From assembly GCA_016187465.1 (NCBI GenBank), contig JACPJQ010000005.1, forward strand, positions 1-64,000: a stretch of DNA of 64,000 bases. Reading direction: 5' to 3'. Origin of the DNA: Candidatus Woesearchaeota archaeon (GTDB lineage: Archaea; Nanobdellota; Nanobdellia; Woesearchaeales; GW2011-AR4). Position numbers and translations under genes: made by a program. Of this stretch, positions 47,314-56,688 are shown piece by piece (within the stretch, counting starts at the first letter, position 1; each line of letters opens with the position of its first letter). The notes beneath the pieces are model-generated. The model saw only the letters and a program-made list of their open reading frames with translations, ran no database searches and was not told where the DNA came from.

Positions 47314-49722
47314 ATGGCGGAGCAAAAATTCTTGAAAGATATAGAGACTGGGGTTCTTCTGTTAAGCATATCCACTTTCATCTTTGAGATCAGCCTTGCA
47401 AGGATTTTTTCCCTGACACTGTGGTACTATTTTGGTTTTCTGGCGATATCTATCGTACTGTTTGCGTTTGGCGCAAGCGGCCTCATAAGTTTTTATTTCC
47501 GCAAGGTTATTGAAAAGAGGATTGACAGCCTGGCAGTTGCCTCGTTAATTGCGGCATACTCATCCGTGCTGGCTGTTGTTTTTCACATTAAGGTCAATTT
47601 TGTCGGCATACCTTTTGCCCATTTTGGATTTTACGCTTTGCTGTTATCCCAATTTCTTGTTTTTGTTATCCCGTTTTTATTTATCGGGGTTTACATATCC
47701 TCTGCTTTCATGCTTTTCGGGAAGGATAATGCCGGAAAGCTTTATTTTTATAATTTGGCAGGAAGTGCAATAGGCTCTATTGCTGCCATGACGCTATTGT
47801 ATTTTGCCCCTGCCCCGGATATTGTTTTTGCAGTCGCAGGCATCAGCAGTGTAGCCTCTTTTTTTTCAGCGCAAAAAAGATCAAAGTTGCTTAGAAGGGT
47901 ATCAATAGCCAGCGCCTTGGTATTTTTTTTATTTTTATTTTTTTCCTTTAAAACCAACATAATCCACATTGAAAGCGTTAAGAGTTATGGTTATGAATCT
48001 CTGCAGACAAAAGACTACGAATATGATTACGAAGGGTGGTCACCGATTTCTAGAGTTACTGTATTGAAGGAGTCCAATATAACAACAACTATTGGCGGAA
48101 ATAAAATCCAGATATACAGAAGGATTATCGTTAATGATGGCGGGGCTCCGGCAAGGATGTGGAGGTTCCAGAGAAATTACACAAATTTTGGTTTTCTGAA
48201 GCGTGATCCAAGAATGGCTGCGCAGGAACTCACTAATGGCAGCATTCTGATTATAGGCTCTGCTGGCGGAAATGAAGTCCTAGGTTCATTGTATTACAAA
48301 AAAACTAACATAACCGCTGTTGAAATCAACTCAGTTACTGCAAAAATCGTGACTGAAATATTTGCAGATTATAACGGGAATATCTTCAACGATAAAAGAG
48401 TTGATTTTCACGTGGCAGAAGGACGCAATTTTGTGATGATGGACCATAACAATTATGACATGATTATGGTTTCTGTTGCAGATTCGTGGAATGGTGTTGC
48501 TGGGGGAGCCTATATGTTTTCCGAGAATTATCTGTACACATTGGACGCAATTGAATCTTACATGGAGAGGGTTAAAGAGGGAGGTTATCTTGTGATTACG
48601 CGCTTTCTGGATTTTGATGAAGCCCTCAGGGTTACAAACATGATGCTGGAGTATATGGAAAAAAATGGCATTCAGGAACCAGATAAGAAGATAATGGTTT
48701 TGAGTGACAAAAGCGGCAGTAGGGCTTCTGTAATTATGAGGAAAGGGGAAAATTTTGACGAGAAAACTCTTGAGAGGGTAAGCCAAAAGTTTAATAGGAA
48801 TGGCTTCAAAATGGTATATGTTCCATTTGGACATGGTAATTTTGATTATATACTTGCTGCTAGGAACATTGCGAGTTTGATTCAACCCAGCGAATATGCA
48901 TACAAAGATCGGGAAGATTTTATTAAACAATATAAAATGAACATTGAAGCGCCTACAGATGATAAGCCATTCTTCTTTTTTACGCAAAAATCATGGACGT
49001 ATATGCCTTATATTAATGAACATCCCTCTCGAAAAAATGCGATTCCTACATTGTATCTAGCTGCCATATTGACTTTGTCTATGTCAGTTATGTTCATATT
49101 TCTCAATCGGAATAAGATGGTTATTATCCCAGCAGAAACTAAGTTAGCTTATATAGTTTACAATGCGGCTCTAGGCTTCGGATTCATGCTGATAGAGATA
49201 CCTCTAATCCAGCAATTTATTCTATTTCTAGGATACCCCGCTATCTCTATGGCAGTTATATTATCAGGCTTGCTTTTATGGATGGGTCTGGGGAGTTATG
49301 CCACTCAAAAATTCAATGAAAGTCATTATGAAAAATTTAGGGTATACGGTTTCCCGCTTTTGTTGTTTTTTATTGTTTCCTATTCTCTATTTTGTTACTA
49401 CATTTTGATGCGGTTGTTATTTTTGCCATTTTTGTGGAGGATATCAATTTCAATATTAATCCTGATGCCTTTAGGGATACTGATTGGAATGCCATTCTCT
49501 ATTGGAATTAGCAAGCTGGGTCAGAAAAACAAAGAAATGATTCCCGGGGCATGGGCGATCAATGGAATTTTTTCCGTTGTCGGCTCGATTTTTGCGGTTG
49601 TTTTCGCATTGAATCTTGGATTTAGAAAAACAATGCTGATATCTGCAGCTACGTACTTCATCGCTTATATTTGCTTTTATAAGATGCACCAAGAAAAAAA
49701 TCGCCAGAGAGTAAAGATATAA
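47314..49722 (+). CDS. Spermidine-synthase-like polytopic membrane protein
   Basis: 802 aa. N-terminal six or seven helices (GVLLLSISTFIFEISLARIF ... APAPDIVFAVAGISSVASFF), a central spermidine-synthase-like methyltransferase-fold domain (residues about 300-450: LIIGSAGGNEVLGSLYYKKT, ITAVEINSVTAKIV, DFHVAEGRNFVMM, YDMIMVSVADSWNG), and seven C-terminal helices. Similar membrane-embedded SpeE-like proteins occur in many bacteria and archaea; polyamine synthesis has not been shown for most. The aminopropyl-transfer residues are not fully conserved. Confidence 0.82.
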   Translation: MAEQKFLKDIETGVLLLSISTFIFEISLARIFSLTLWYYFGFLAISIVLFAFGASGLISFYFRKVIEKRIDSLAVASLIAAYSSVLAVVFHIKVNFVGIPFAHFGFYALLLSQFLVFVIPFLFIGVYISSAFMLFGKDNAGKLYFYNLAGSAIGSIAAMTLLYFAPAPDIVFAVAGISSVASFFSAQKRSKLLRRVSIASALVFFLFLFFSFKTNIIHIESVKSYGYESLQTKDYEYDYEGWSPISRVTVLKESNITTTIGGNKIQIYRRIIVNDGGAPARMWRFQRNYTNFGFLKRDPRMAAQELTNGSILIIGSAGGNEVLGSLYYKKTNITAVEINSVTAKIVTEIFADYNGNIFNDKRVDFHVAEGRNFVMMDHNNYDMIMVSVADSWNGVAGGAYMFSENYLYTLDAIESYMERVKEGGYLVITRFLDFDEALRVTNMMLEYMEKNGIQEPDKKIMVLSDKSGSRASVIMRKGENFDEKTLERVSQKFNRNGFKMVYVPFGHGNFDYILAARNIASLIQPSEYAYKDREDFIKQYKMNIEAPTDDKPFFFFTQKSWTYMPYINEHPSRKNAIPTLYLAAILTLSMSVMFIFLNRNKMVIIPAETKLAYIVYNAALGFGFMLIEIPLIQQFILFLGYPAISMAVILSGLLLWMGLGSYATQKFNESHYEKFRVYGFPLLLFFIVSYSLFCYYILMRLLFLPFLWRISISILILMPLGILIGMPFSIGISKLGQKNKEMIPGAWAINGIFSVVGSIFAVVFALNLGFRKTMLISAATYFIAYICFYKMHQEKNRQRVKI

Positions 49723-49756
49723 GAGTTTATACTGTTTATCCCGCATTCAAACCACA

Positions 49757-50944
49757 TCATCCATTTTTTGATGTTAATAACGAGTTATAGACTATGGAAG
49801 CAATATCTTCTTCAGATAAATTAACTGGACTTTTTCTAATGCTTTCCCTTCTGTATCCCAAAGTGTCTTTGATTACCAATTCCGCATCGTGAGCTGAAAA
49901 ATCTGCGAGTTTGCGGTTCAATTCCAAACTTTTGGTATAATTCCTTATTGTTTTAACAATATCGCCATTGCCGCCCAACAATTGAGAAATTTTAATAAAT
50001 TTTTTATTTAAAGCGTCATTTTTCTTTTCTTTCTGTGTTTGGATAGTGTCAGCCATGATATAAGCCAAAGCCTGTCCATGGTTGATTAGCGGAAACCGTG
50101 CAGATATTGGGTGGGCTATCGCATGAGGCGCATGTGTACCGACTAAAGCAAGCGCGATTCCTGCATAAAAGTCAGCGTAAATCATTCCAAGCTTGTGTTT
50201 GACACCTTTATTATTATAGGATCTAACGAGGTGCTTTCTTACAAGCATTAGTGCATTTTTGGCAAATTCCTCTGCAGTTTCAGAGCAGTCCTCTCTTGTA
50301 TAAACTTCAACAGCATGGCACAATACGTCAAAACCTGTTGTAGCAACGATATACTTAGGCGCAAATCTTGTTATACTCACATCAGCAATCGATAATTTAG
50401 GGATTAATAATGGATGTTTTAAAGTTTTTTTTTCTAATGTGTCTGTATTTGTAATGACAGCGTATGGCGTCACTTGACTGCCAGTTCCAGACGTAGTGCT
50501 GCTTGCTACAATTGGTATTGAATGATGTATATTGGCTTTTTTTTCGACAAAGTCCCAAACATTCCCATACATGCCTACGCTTATTGCTTTAGCTGTATCA
50601 ATGACAGAGCCTCCGCCTAATGCGAATATAAAATCAGGCTTTATTTTTTTTGCAAAAAAAATGCCCTCTTGCATTTGTTTTAAGGTAGGGTTTGGGAAGA
50701 TGTTATCATAATGGTGCACATCAAATTTATATTTATTGAATAAAGCATTATATTTTTTAATAAATCCTAAATTGCGCATTGCGGTATTCCCTGTACAGAA
50801 TAAAACCTTTTTGCCAAATGATTGTACATATTTTATTAAAGGCTCGTGCAGGTTATTGCCTATAGAAATATTTAAATAACCCAGATAAGGGTTGCTTCTT
50901 TTATGTTTATCAATTAGTTTTATTAATTGGTTCAGCTCTTCCAT
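49757..50944 (-). CDS. Iron-containing alcohol dehydrogenase
   Basis: 395 aa, PF00465 family. NAD-binding GGGSVIDTAKAIS, substrate/cofactor loop STTSGTGSQVTPYAVI, and the metal-binding His pattern GTHAPHAIAHPISARFPLINHGQALA. Oxidises or reduces small alcohols/aldehydes with NAD(P). The N terminus is less conserved. Divergent from the phosphatidyltransferase gene (76 bp). Confidence 0.88.
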   Translation of the reverse strand: MEELNQLIKLIDKHKRSNPYLGYLNISIGNNLHEPLIKYVQSFGKKVLFCTGNTAMRNLGFIKKYNALFNKYKFDVHHYDNIFPNPTLKQMQEGIFFAKKIKPDFIFALGGGSVIDTAKAISVGMYGNVWDFVEKKANIHHSIPIVASSTTSGTGSQVTPYAVITNTDTLEKKTLKHPLLIPKLSIADVSITRFAPKYIVATTGFDVLCHAVEVYTREDCSETAEEFAKNALMLVRKHLVRSYNNKGVKHKLGMIYADFYAGIALALVGTHAPHAIAHPISARFPLINHGQALAYIMADTIQTQKEKKNDALNKKFIKISQLLGGNGDIVKTIRNYTKSLELNRKLADFSAHDAELVIKDTLGYRRESIRKSPVNLSEEDIASIVYNSLLTSKNG

Positions 50945-51020
50945 ATTGCATATGTTTTTTATAAAATCGAGGGTATATGGTTTTAAGAACTAGTATAAAT
51001 ATTTTATAATTTTGGATAGT

Positions 51021-51581
51021 ATGAAATTAAGTAATTTACTTACATTACTCAGGCTCTTATTAGTGCCAGTAATAGCTTTTTTGCTATATTCTAAGAATGC
51101 AGGCTATATTTTGCTGAGTATTTTGTTCTTTATTATTGCTGTAACAACTGATTGGGTCGATGGGTTTATAGCAAGAAAGCGCAAACAAAAATCTGCCTTT
51201 GGCACATTTTTTGACCCATTAGTCGATAAAATATTAATATTGAGCATGTTCTTTATATTTGCAGATTTGTCTTTGGTTCCACTGTGGATTGTCTTATTGC
51301 TTCTTTTTAGAGAACTGCTGGTTTCCGGTGTTAGGCAATATTGCTCCGATCACAAGCATGTCGTTGGTTCGAACTGGATGGGTAAAAGTAAATTTTTAAT
51401 GCAGTCATTAGTGATATTATACACTCAAATTTTTTTATATTTTAGCTATTCAAATGGTAACAATGTATTTTTTAATAAAACTATAATTTATTATATGGCA
51501 TTGACAATGACAATTGTATCTTTGATGTATTCTTTGGTATTTGTTTATTGGCATAGAAAAACGCTATTATCAGATATGTAA
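51021..51581 (+). CDS. pgsA: CDP-alcohol phosphatidyltransferase (PgsA-like)
   Basis: 186 aa from ATG 51021 (MKLSNLLTLLRLLLVPVIAF); a TTG 9 nt upstream is less likely. CDP-alcohol motif D-x2-D-G-x2-A-R...G-x3-D-x3-D is complete: DWVDGFIARKRKQKSAFGTFFDPLVDK. Five or six transmembrane helices. Overall most like bacterial phosphatidylglycerophosphate synthase, which makes acidic phospholipids from CDP-lipid and glycerol phosphate. TATA AATATTTTATAATT just upstream. Confidence 0.88.
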   Translation: MKLSNLLTLLRLLLVPVIAFLLYSKNAGYILLSILFFIIAVTTDWVDGFIARKRKQKSAFGTFFDPLVDKILILSMFFIFADLSLVPLWIVLLLLFRELLVSGVRQYCSDHKHVVGSNWMGKSKFLMQSLVILYTQIFLYFSYSNGNNVFFNKTIIYYMALTMTIVSLMYSLVFVYWHRKTLLSDM

Positions 51582-51591
51582 TATACAAAAT

Positions 51592-53043
51592 TTATTCTTC
51601 ATCATAGGCATCATCTGTATATTCAATTGAAACTTCTTGCACGGGTTCGGATTTTTCCTGCATTGGCTGGGATTTTTCTTCATAAGTTGGAATTCTCTTG
51701 ATTGTCTTATTCTCCATATGTTTCTCGTCAAAGATATTCAATAATATTTTCCCATCAAAATCGTCTGCTATTGGCTGGTCATACATGTAAAGCAAAGTCG
51801 GGGTTAAGTCCATTATGCTCTCATTTACTATTTTAAAATTTTTTTTTATTCCTTTTCCTGTTGCTATGAATATTCCTTTTTCTGAATGGGCTGGCGGGTG
51901 CGGAACTGCGTAAAGGTATTTCGCAATAGTTAAATTCTGTATACCATGGTCTGAGGTGACAAAGAAGGTAGTGTTTTCGTCAGCTACGCTAAGAAACTCC
52001 CCTATGTAACCATCTATAACCTCATAGTACTTGTAAACCTGCCTTTGCTCATTATTCTTGTCTTCAATCTGCCATCCATCAAAATAATAATTATGCCCGT
52101 AAAGGTCTGTGCCTGTCAAATAGATAAAAAGTATGTTTGACTTGTGTCTCTTATACAAGTCCAATGATATTTCTTTTGAAAGCATGTCATATTCAAATAA
52201 AAACTTTGCTGATATATCTGAATGCGCAATCGTCTCTATCCCGTCAATAAATTTCGAATACTTCTTTGCATCAATAACCCCTTTTTTTCGCTTTTCGTTG
52301 AATTTTAATCTGCCAAGTGTGTAAGGCACAGTTATGTTTGTTAGAAGGGTATCAAATTTCAGTGATAAATTATTTTTTATCATTATATCTTTAGAATTGT
52401 CAAGAAATTTATAATCTGAGAGAATGTCACCATTATTTTTTGAAGTTAATATAAAATTAGGGATATACTGAAAATAATTAAAATTATGGTTCGATTCTGA
52501 AAAATAATTGTTGTGCTCAGCAACTTTTTTAATTATATAAAGCCCCGTAACAACTGTCCCATCAATTTTGGGCGCTTTATCAAATTCTTGCCAGCCCACT
52601 AAATCCATAGTCACATTTGTCCCTTTTAAGAGCTCCCATATCGGCTTAACCTGCATATTCTTAAACAATGCGTTAATTGTTTCCCCGTCATCAACCTCGA
52701 AATGGCTCGTTATGCCATGCTTGGATGGTGGTTTTCCAGAGAATAAGCTAGCCATGTTTGGAGAGGTATACAATGGATAGACACTCTGCGACTCGCCTGA
52801 AGCCCCATTATTAATTAAATATGCAATATTTTTTAGTTTGCCTTCCTTAAGGAGCGGATTCACAATCCTCCAGTCGCCTGCGTCAAGAACAAAAACAACA
52901 ACTCTCTGATTGGAAGTTTGGTTTATTCTTCTTTCTTGAGATACAGCAACATATATTGCTAAAGATATTAATAAGACTATTGCCAATAAAATAATTATAG
53001 TTATAGTTAATTTAAGAAAATTAGTTCTGTTTTTTTTTGTCAT
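51592..53043 (-). CDS. Type I phosphodiesterase / alkaline-phosphatase-superfamily protein
   Basis: 483 aa from ATG 53043; TATA ATTTATAAAAAGG lies 15-25 nt upstream, so this start is chosen over an earlier TTG. One N-terminal helix (LTITIIILLAIVLLISLAIY), then extracellular domain: VVVFVLDAGDWRI (metal Asp), LYTSPNMASLFSGKPPSKHG (Thr/Ser nucleophile), YLTGTDLYGHNYYFDGWQ, FFVTSDHGIQN (D-H), VPHPPAHSEKGIFIATG. Likely hydrolyses or transfers phosphoesters at the cell surface, perhaps on glycans. Acidic C-terminal tail. Confidence 0.85.
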   Translation of the reverse strand: MTKKNRTNFLKLTITIIILLAIVLLISLAIYVAVSQERRINQTSNQRVVVFVLDAGDWRIVNPLLKEGKLKNIAYLINNGASGESQSVYPLYTSPNMASLFSGKPPSKHGITSHFEVDDGETINALFKNMQVKPIWELLKGTNVTMDLVGWQEFDKAPKIDGTVVTGLYIIKKVAEHNNYFSESNHNFNYFQYIPNFILTSKNNGDILSDYKFLDNSKDIMIKNNLSLKFDTLLTNITVPYTLGRLKFNEKRKKGVIDAKKYSKFIDGIETIAHSDISAKFLFEYDMLSKEISLDLYKRHKSNILFIYLTGTDLYGHNYYFDGWQIEDKNNEQRQVYKYYEVIDGYIGEFLSVADENTTFFVTSDHGIQNLTIAKYLYAVPHPPAHSEKGIFIATGKGIKKNFKIVNESIMDLTPTLLYMYDQPIADDFDGKILLNIFDEKHMENKTIKRIPTYEEKSQPMQEKSEPVQEVSIEYTDDAYDEE

Positions 53044-53048
53044 TGTAT

Positions 53049-54371
53049 TTAAGCATACCTTTTTATAAATTGGCACATGACGGACAAAGCCGGCAAGGGC
53101 GGATTTAACTTTTCAGGCCAGTTGATTTCATTGACGCCATAGCGCCTGGCTTTGAAAACGGCGGTATTTGGCCAAGGGCCAGTTGAATTATAGCCAAAGG
53201 GGTTTATGAAATCCCAAACAAGCTGTTTTTTTGGAGTAATTTCGAAAAGATGCCCCGCGGGTCCATTGATGATAATGGTATTGCCATTCTGAAGCCTTTG
53301 CGCTCCGCTTGTTATATCTGCCTTAAACCTTGCTTTTTCCATGCCAGCCTCCCCGCCATCAAATCTCCATACGATTTTATTTTCGATGGGTTCAATTTCA
53401 ACGACCCTGCTGCCCTGAAGAGGGCGGGGATTTGGTTCTCTAAAAATGTTATTGTCAAACACCAGTATGTTGCCATTTGGCAGCAATGTTGCATCGTGCT
53501 GGTATGCAAGCATGTATTTAGGCGACCTCCATATAATCCTGCTATTGCTTTTTTTGATTAAAGCTACAGTGTTTATTTCCCTAAGGCTTATTAGATAGGC
53601 AGCTTCATTGTAAAAAGGATCTTTATTGATATACATTAAAGAATTGGCATGTGTCCATTCCGCCCGTGGTGTCAATGGTCCCAAAATATCTGTCTTGGGG
53701 TCTAAATGTTCGTATGCATGCCAAGTCCAAATAATGTCTCCGGATTTATTAATTTCGATAATTGCATCTGACCATACCCTTTCTTTAAATTCAGTATTTG
53801 GAACACCGCCTTTAACATCCTTGGCAATATTTTTTGGAACCGGCTCCCAAATCAGCGCAGCCGCATTGCCATTGGGCAAAACTTCAATATCATGGTGGAG
53901 ATTATCATTTTTATATTCCCATACGACATTGCTATTCCAATCCAATTCTTGAAGCAGCCCTGTCCTGCCTCCTGCAGGGAAATTGGAGTCATTTCCTGGG
54001 GTCACAATTGCCACTAAAATGTTGCCATTTTTCTTGAGAATAGAATAAAAAGGAGTGTAGTTAGTTTGCCACCTGTGCACAGGCTTGCCATACAGGTCAA
54101 CCAGGTATATGGAGCCTTTTCCATATTGATTCATCTTATACGGAGTTAAAAGAGTATATCCTTGGTTTATTTTATTTTTATCAATCACAGGGAAAGAGCC
54201 CAGACTGCTATAAGCTGGAAGGTTGGGTTTGCAATAGGAGAAATCAAATAACAGGTAGCTTATGCTAACTACAGCAATAAAGCAGCAGAAATAGCGCAAT
54301 AACTTTAATGAATTTTTGAAATGCTTGCCGGCAAAGTAATCAGAGCCCCTCTTTTTAATATTTTTTGCCAT
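53049..54371 (-). CDS. Arylsulfotransferase-like beta-propeller protein
   Basis: 440 aa. N-terminal membrane anchor (YFCCFIAVVSISYLLFDFSY), then repeats of an ASST-type propeller: YLVDLYGKPVHRWQTNY, NLHHDIEVLPNGNAAALIWE, WTHANSLMYINKD, YQHDATLLPNGNILVFDN, GAQRLQNGNTIIING. The His residues in HHDIEV, WTHAN and QHDAT match the catalytic/ligand His of arylsulfotransferases. Whether it transfers sulfate is unknown. It shares strand and orientation with the phosphodiesterase gene, 5 bp downstream. Confidence 0.8.
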   Translation of the reverse strand: MAKNIKKRGSDYFAGKHFKNSLKLLRYFCCFIAVVSISYLLFDFSYCKPNLPAYSSLGSFPVIDKNKINQGYTLLTPYKMNQYGKGSIYLVDLYGKPVHRWQTNYTPFYSILKKNGNILVAIVTPGNDSNFPAGGRTGLLQELDWNSNVVWEYKNDNLHHDIEVLPNGNAAALIWEPVPKNIAKDVKGGVPNTEFKERVWSDAIIEINKSGDIIWTWHAYEHLDPKTDILGPLTPRAEWTHANSLMYINKDPFYNEAAYLISLREINTVALIKKSNSRIIWRSPKYMLAYQHDATLLPNGNILVFDNNIFREPNPRPLQGSRVVEIEPIENKIVWRFDGGEAGMEKARFKADITSGAQRLQNGNTIIINGPAGHLFEITPKKQLVWDFINPFGYNSTGPWPNTAVFKARRYGVNEINWPEKLNPPLPALSVMCQFIKRYA

Positions 54372-54417
54372 AAATTAATTTGAAATTTTTAATGGCTTAT
54401 AAATTGTTCGATTCTTA

Positions 54418-54467
54418 TATCGTAAATTGCGGCTATTTGTTTCAATTAATTACTGCAATTTATGATA
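54418..54467. repeat. Family A repeat, copy 3 (second hairpin only)
   Basis: TATCGTAAATTGC...GCAATTTATGATA around GGCTATTTGTTTCAATTAATTACT. Equivalent to 8392-8441. Confidence 0.75.
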
Positions 54468-54483
54468 TTATCTTATTTCACTT

Positions 54484-55026
54484 TTACTCAATTGCTTCTT
54501 TCGGAATCTTGAATTCCCTTTTGCTGAAAACAAGCTCTTCAGTCTGGGCAATGCATGTTTTGCATCGCTCCATCATAACATCATATTTCTCAACTATTTC
54601 GCTGTCTTTAACTTTTGACCCATATCGGGCTTCTTCGCGCTCATCAACATCTGTCTTTTTTTCTATTTCGCTATGGACAGTGATTCTGTCTATAAAATCA
54701 TCATCTAATGTTATCAGATCATCTTCTTTTGCATATCTGAGAAACAGGGCAGTGCATTTTTGGTTTCTGCTTTCTATCCCAAATTCAGATAATATGGACA
54801 GTGCGCAGTAATAAATTGTATAAAACCACTCTTCTGGAAGCTTGTAATCAGCCCCTTCTTTTTTGTATTTTTCACACCATTCCAAATTCTCTTTTGCCTT
54901 CTTAATGTAATCCAGTGCCTGCTCATGATTCGGCTCTGCAACTGATAAGCCCTTATGCTTCTTGCCTTTTTCCTCATCTTTCTTTGCATTTATGAAGCAA
55001 TTCTTTACCTTTTCTAACACGCTCAT
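54484..55026 (-). CDS. HEPN-domain protein paired with wHTH-MNT
   Basis: 180 aa helical protein: ALDYIKKAKENLEWCEKYKK, FYTIYYCALSILSEFGIESRNQKCTALFL. The S-E-F-G-I-x-S-R-N-Q-x-C pattern and position after an MNT gene (4-nt overlap) identify it as a HEPN partner of the long type. Expected toxin or NTase substrate. Intact. Confidence 0.78.
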   Translation of the reverse strand: MSVLEKVKNCFINAKKDEEKGKKHKGLSVAEPNHEQALDYIKKAKENLEWCEKYKKEGADYKLPEEWFYTIYYCALSILSEFGIESRNQKCTALFLRYAKEDDLITLDDDFIDRITVHSEIEKKTDVDEREEARYGSKVKDSEIVEKYDVMMERCKTCIAQTEELVFSKREFKIPKEAIE

Positions 55027-55649
55027 TTTGATGCTCCATGCAATTTTTTCATGAATTTTATGAATTCTTCCTGCCCGAAAAGGACAACACCTTTCTTAAC
55101 TGCCTCAACAAAAGCCTTGTTTGGTTTTAAGAGTTCTTCTCTAAATTCCGATTCGGTAAAATTGATTGAATGAATGCGCTTAGATTCGCTTTTTTGGATT
55201 TTATCAAGCGATTCGTGAAGCTTTTTAAAGCTTTTTCGGTCGGGAATGATGCCAATAACATCTAGGTCTTTAGCTTTTGCATACGATTTCAACACGCTTC
55301 CATAAAGAATGAAAAAGCTTACATGCTCTTTGGCTTCTGTAAAATTGAAAATCCATCTTTCATGCTCTTTTGCTTCTTTGCTCAGGGCAAAATTAAGATA
55401 TTTTTCCAACAATTCATTTCTTAAATTAAGTTTCGGGATGAGCAGACTTTTTTCTTCTGTTGTTTCCAATGTTATGTAATTTTCTTTTTTCAGTTTCATC
55501 AAGACTTTCCATATCCCGCTTCTTGTCATGCCCAACTCTTTCCCAATTGAGGTTATAGTGTGCATAGTAGGGAAATCTTTAAGCAGCAGCAATGCTATCC
55601 TCATTTGGTAGGGGGTAATTATTTCCATTTTGGATATAATTGTTTCCAT
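55023..55649 (-). CDS. wHTH-nucleotidyltransferase (MNT) fusion protein
   Basis: 208 aa. N-terminal winged helix (MRIALLLLKDFPTMHTITSI, GKELGMTRSGIWKVLMKLKK) followed by an MNT domain, FFILYGSVLKSYAKAKDLDVIGII (G-S...D-x-D). Combines DNA binding and nucleotidyl transfer in one chain, so it can be both repressor and antitoxin. Promoter TATA AGTATATAAATAT with a TTTCC/GGAAA operator at the start codon. Co-translated with the HEPN gene. Confidence 0.82.
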   Translation of the reverse strand: METIISKMEIITPYQMRIALLLLKDFPTMHTITSIGKELGMTRSGIWKVLMKLKKENYITLETTEEKSLLIPKLNLRNELLEKYLNFALSKEAKEHERWIFNFTEAKEHVSFFILYGSVLKSYAKAKDLDVIGIIPDRKSFKKLHESLDKIQKSESKRIHSINFTESEFREELLKPNKAFVEAVKKGVVLFGQEEFIKFMKKLHGASK

Positions 55650-55657
55650 ATAGGAAA
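55643..55657. promoter_or_regulatory. Palindromic operator at the wHTH-MNT start codon
   Basis: TTTCC-ATATA-GGAAA covering the ATG (55647-55649); flanking GGATAT occurs on both sides. Probably bound by the wHTH domain. Confidence 0.5.
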
Positions 55658-55805
55658 TAAGGATATTTATATACTTTTCGGTTTCTATTTCTTTGTTGGA
55701 TTATTCTCTCTTGCTTACAGAATTGGTCGCGTCCTTGAAGGTTTGAATTAAGTTCATTTTTTCTTTCTTTCCAAACATCAGGAAATACCTCTTCGACCAA
55801 AGAAT

Positions 55806-55899
55806 TATAGTAAAGGACACAAGTTTTTAGACATAAATATGTCCTTTACTTATTACGAACGGACAACTATTGTATAATTATTTTTGTCCGTGAGTATAG
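55806..55899 (+). repeat. Twin-hairpin element, family B copy 4 (shortest, type copy)
   Basis: TATAG, stem GTAAAGGACA/TGTCCTTTAC with 20-nt loop, TATTACGAAC, stem CGGACA...TGTCCG around ACTATTGTATAATTATTTT, tail GTGAGTATAG. About 94 bp; no coding capacity. It supplies the last 14-16 codons of the zinc-ribbon gene next to it. Confidence 0.85.
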
Positions 55900-56125
55900 T
55901 TAAGTTTTCAGGAATAAGCTCGTCCATAGGGATGTCAACGTGAACTTCTCCTAAGTCTTCTTCTTTCGCTAGTTCGCCTGCGTTTTGAAAGCAATCGTAA
56001 CACATATGCTTCTTTGATTTCTGCAGCATATCCTTGGGGCACTCAATTTCCTTGCCGCAAAAAGTGCAGTTCACCTTTACTGATTCTTTTATATCTTGAA
56101 TGAACTGCCCATATTCCCTTTTCAT
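55853..56125 (-). CDS. Zinc-ribbon protein of a MNT/HEPN operon, tail replaced by a repeat
   Basis: 90 aa. CTFCGKEIECP...HMCYDCF gives a four-Cys zinc site. Third gene after wHTH-MNT (56689) and HEPN (56122), overlapping the HEPN stop by 4 nt. The C-terminal residues (LTILTDKNNYTIVVRS) are translated from the family B element, so the original C terminus was lost. Function unknown. Confidence 0.72.
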   Translation of the reverse strand: MKREYGQFIQDIKESVKVNCTFCGKEIECPKDMLQKSKKHMCYDCFQNAGELAKEEDLGEVHVDIPMDELIPENLTILTDKNNYTIVVRS

Positions 56126-56688
56126 AACGATTCACCTCTTTTGAATGCAGGCTTGAATTCAGGCAATAATTTTTTCATCTCAATCACGAACTCTCTTGCC
56201 CTTTTGAGTGAAGTGTTTGCCTTCTGCTCCTGTATTGTTTCAGTCATATTATATTGGAATCTTGAGCGCTTGTCCATTTCCATTGAATAAAAGCCTATGA
56301 TCTCTTCTGATTTAACAGAAGCTATCTCCAATGCATCCTCTTTTGCATCTTCATATTCCTCAAGCAGCCCCTTTCTAATTTTGTCCATCACAAGCACAAT
56401 CAAAGCATCGCTTGTCACCTTATGGACTATCTTTGAGCCCGTCTTATAGCCGAGCTGCAATAAAACGGCATTTGCAATGTAGAACATTGAATAATAAGAA
56501 AGGACCACAATCCACAAATGCGGCCTAAGAGGGCTAATCATGCATTCCTCAGCAAGCTGCAGTGATAACTCGGCATTCTTCAGGTACATTTGCCTTGCTG
56601 TTTCGTTCTTCTCTTTTTTAATAAGTCCGTCCTGCAGATATTTGTCAAAGTTCTGCTTGGCTTCTTTTTTCTGTTTTGCGTCAATCAT
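56122..56688 (-). CDS. HEPN-domain protein
   Basis: 188 aa, helical: YLKNAELSLQLAEECMISPL, WIVVLSYYSMFYIANAVLLQ, then a long helix EEYEDAKEDALEIASVKSEE. The 'YYSMFYIANAVLLQLGYKTGSKIVHKV' region is the HEPN core (four-helix bundle; conserved helix ending in H). Starts 1 nt after the MNT stop. Intact. Confidence 0.8.
   Translation of the reverse strand: MIDAKQKKEAKQNFDKYLQDGLIKKEKNETARQMYLKNAELSLQLAEECMISPLRPHLWIVVLSYYSMFYIANAVLLQLGYKTGSKIVHKVTSDALIVLVMDKIRKGLLEEYEDAKEDALEIASVKSEEIIGFYSMEMDKRSRFQYNMTETIQEQKANTSLKRAREFVIEMKKLLPEFKPAFKRGESL

Noticed and set aside
48331-48987. 218-residue minus-strand open frame inside the spermidine-synthase-like gene
   Set aside because: Antisense to a clearly coding, domain-bearing frame; its length reflects codon bias only.
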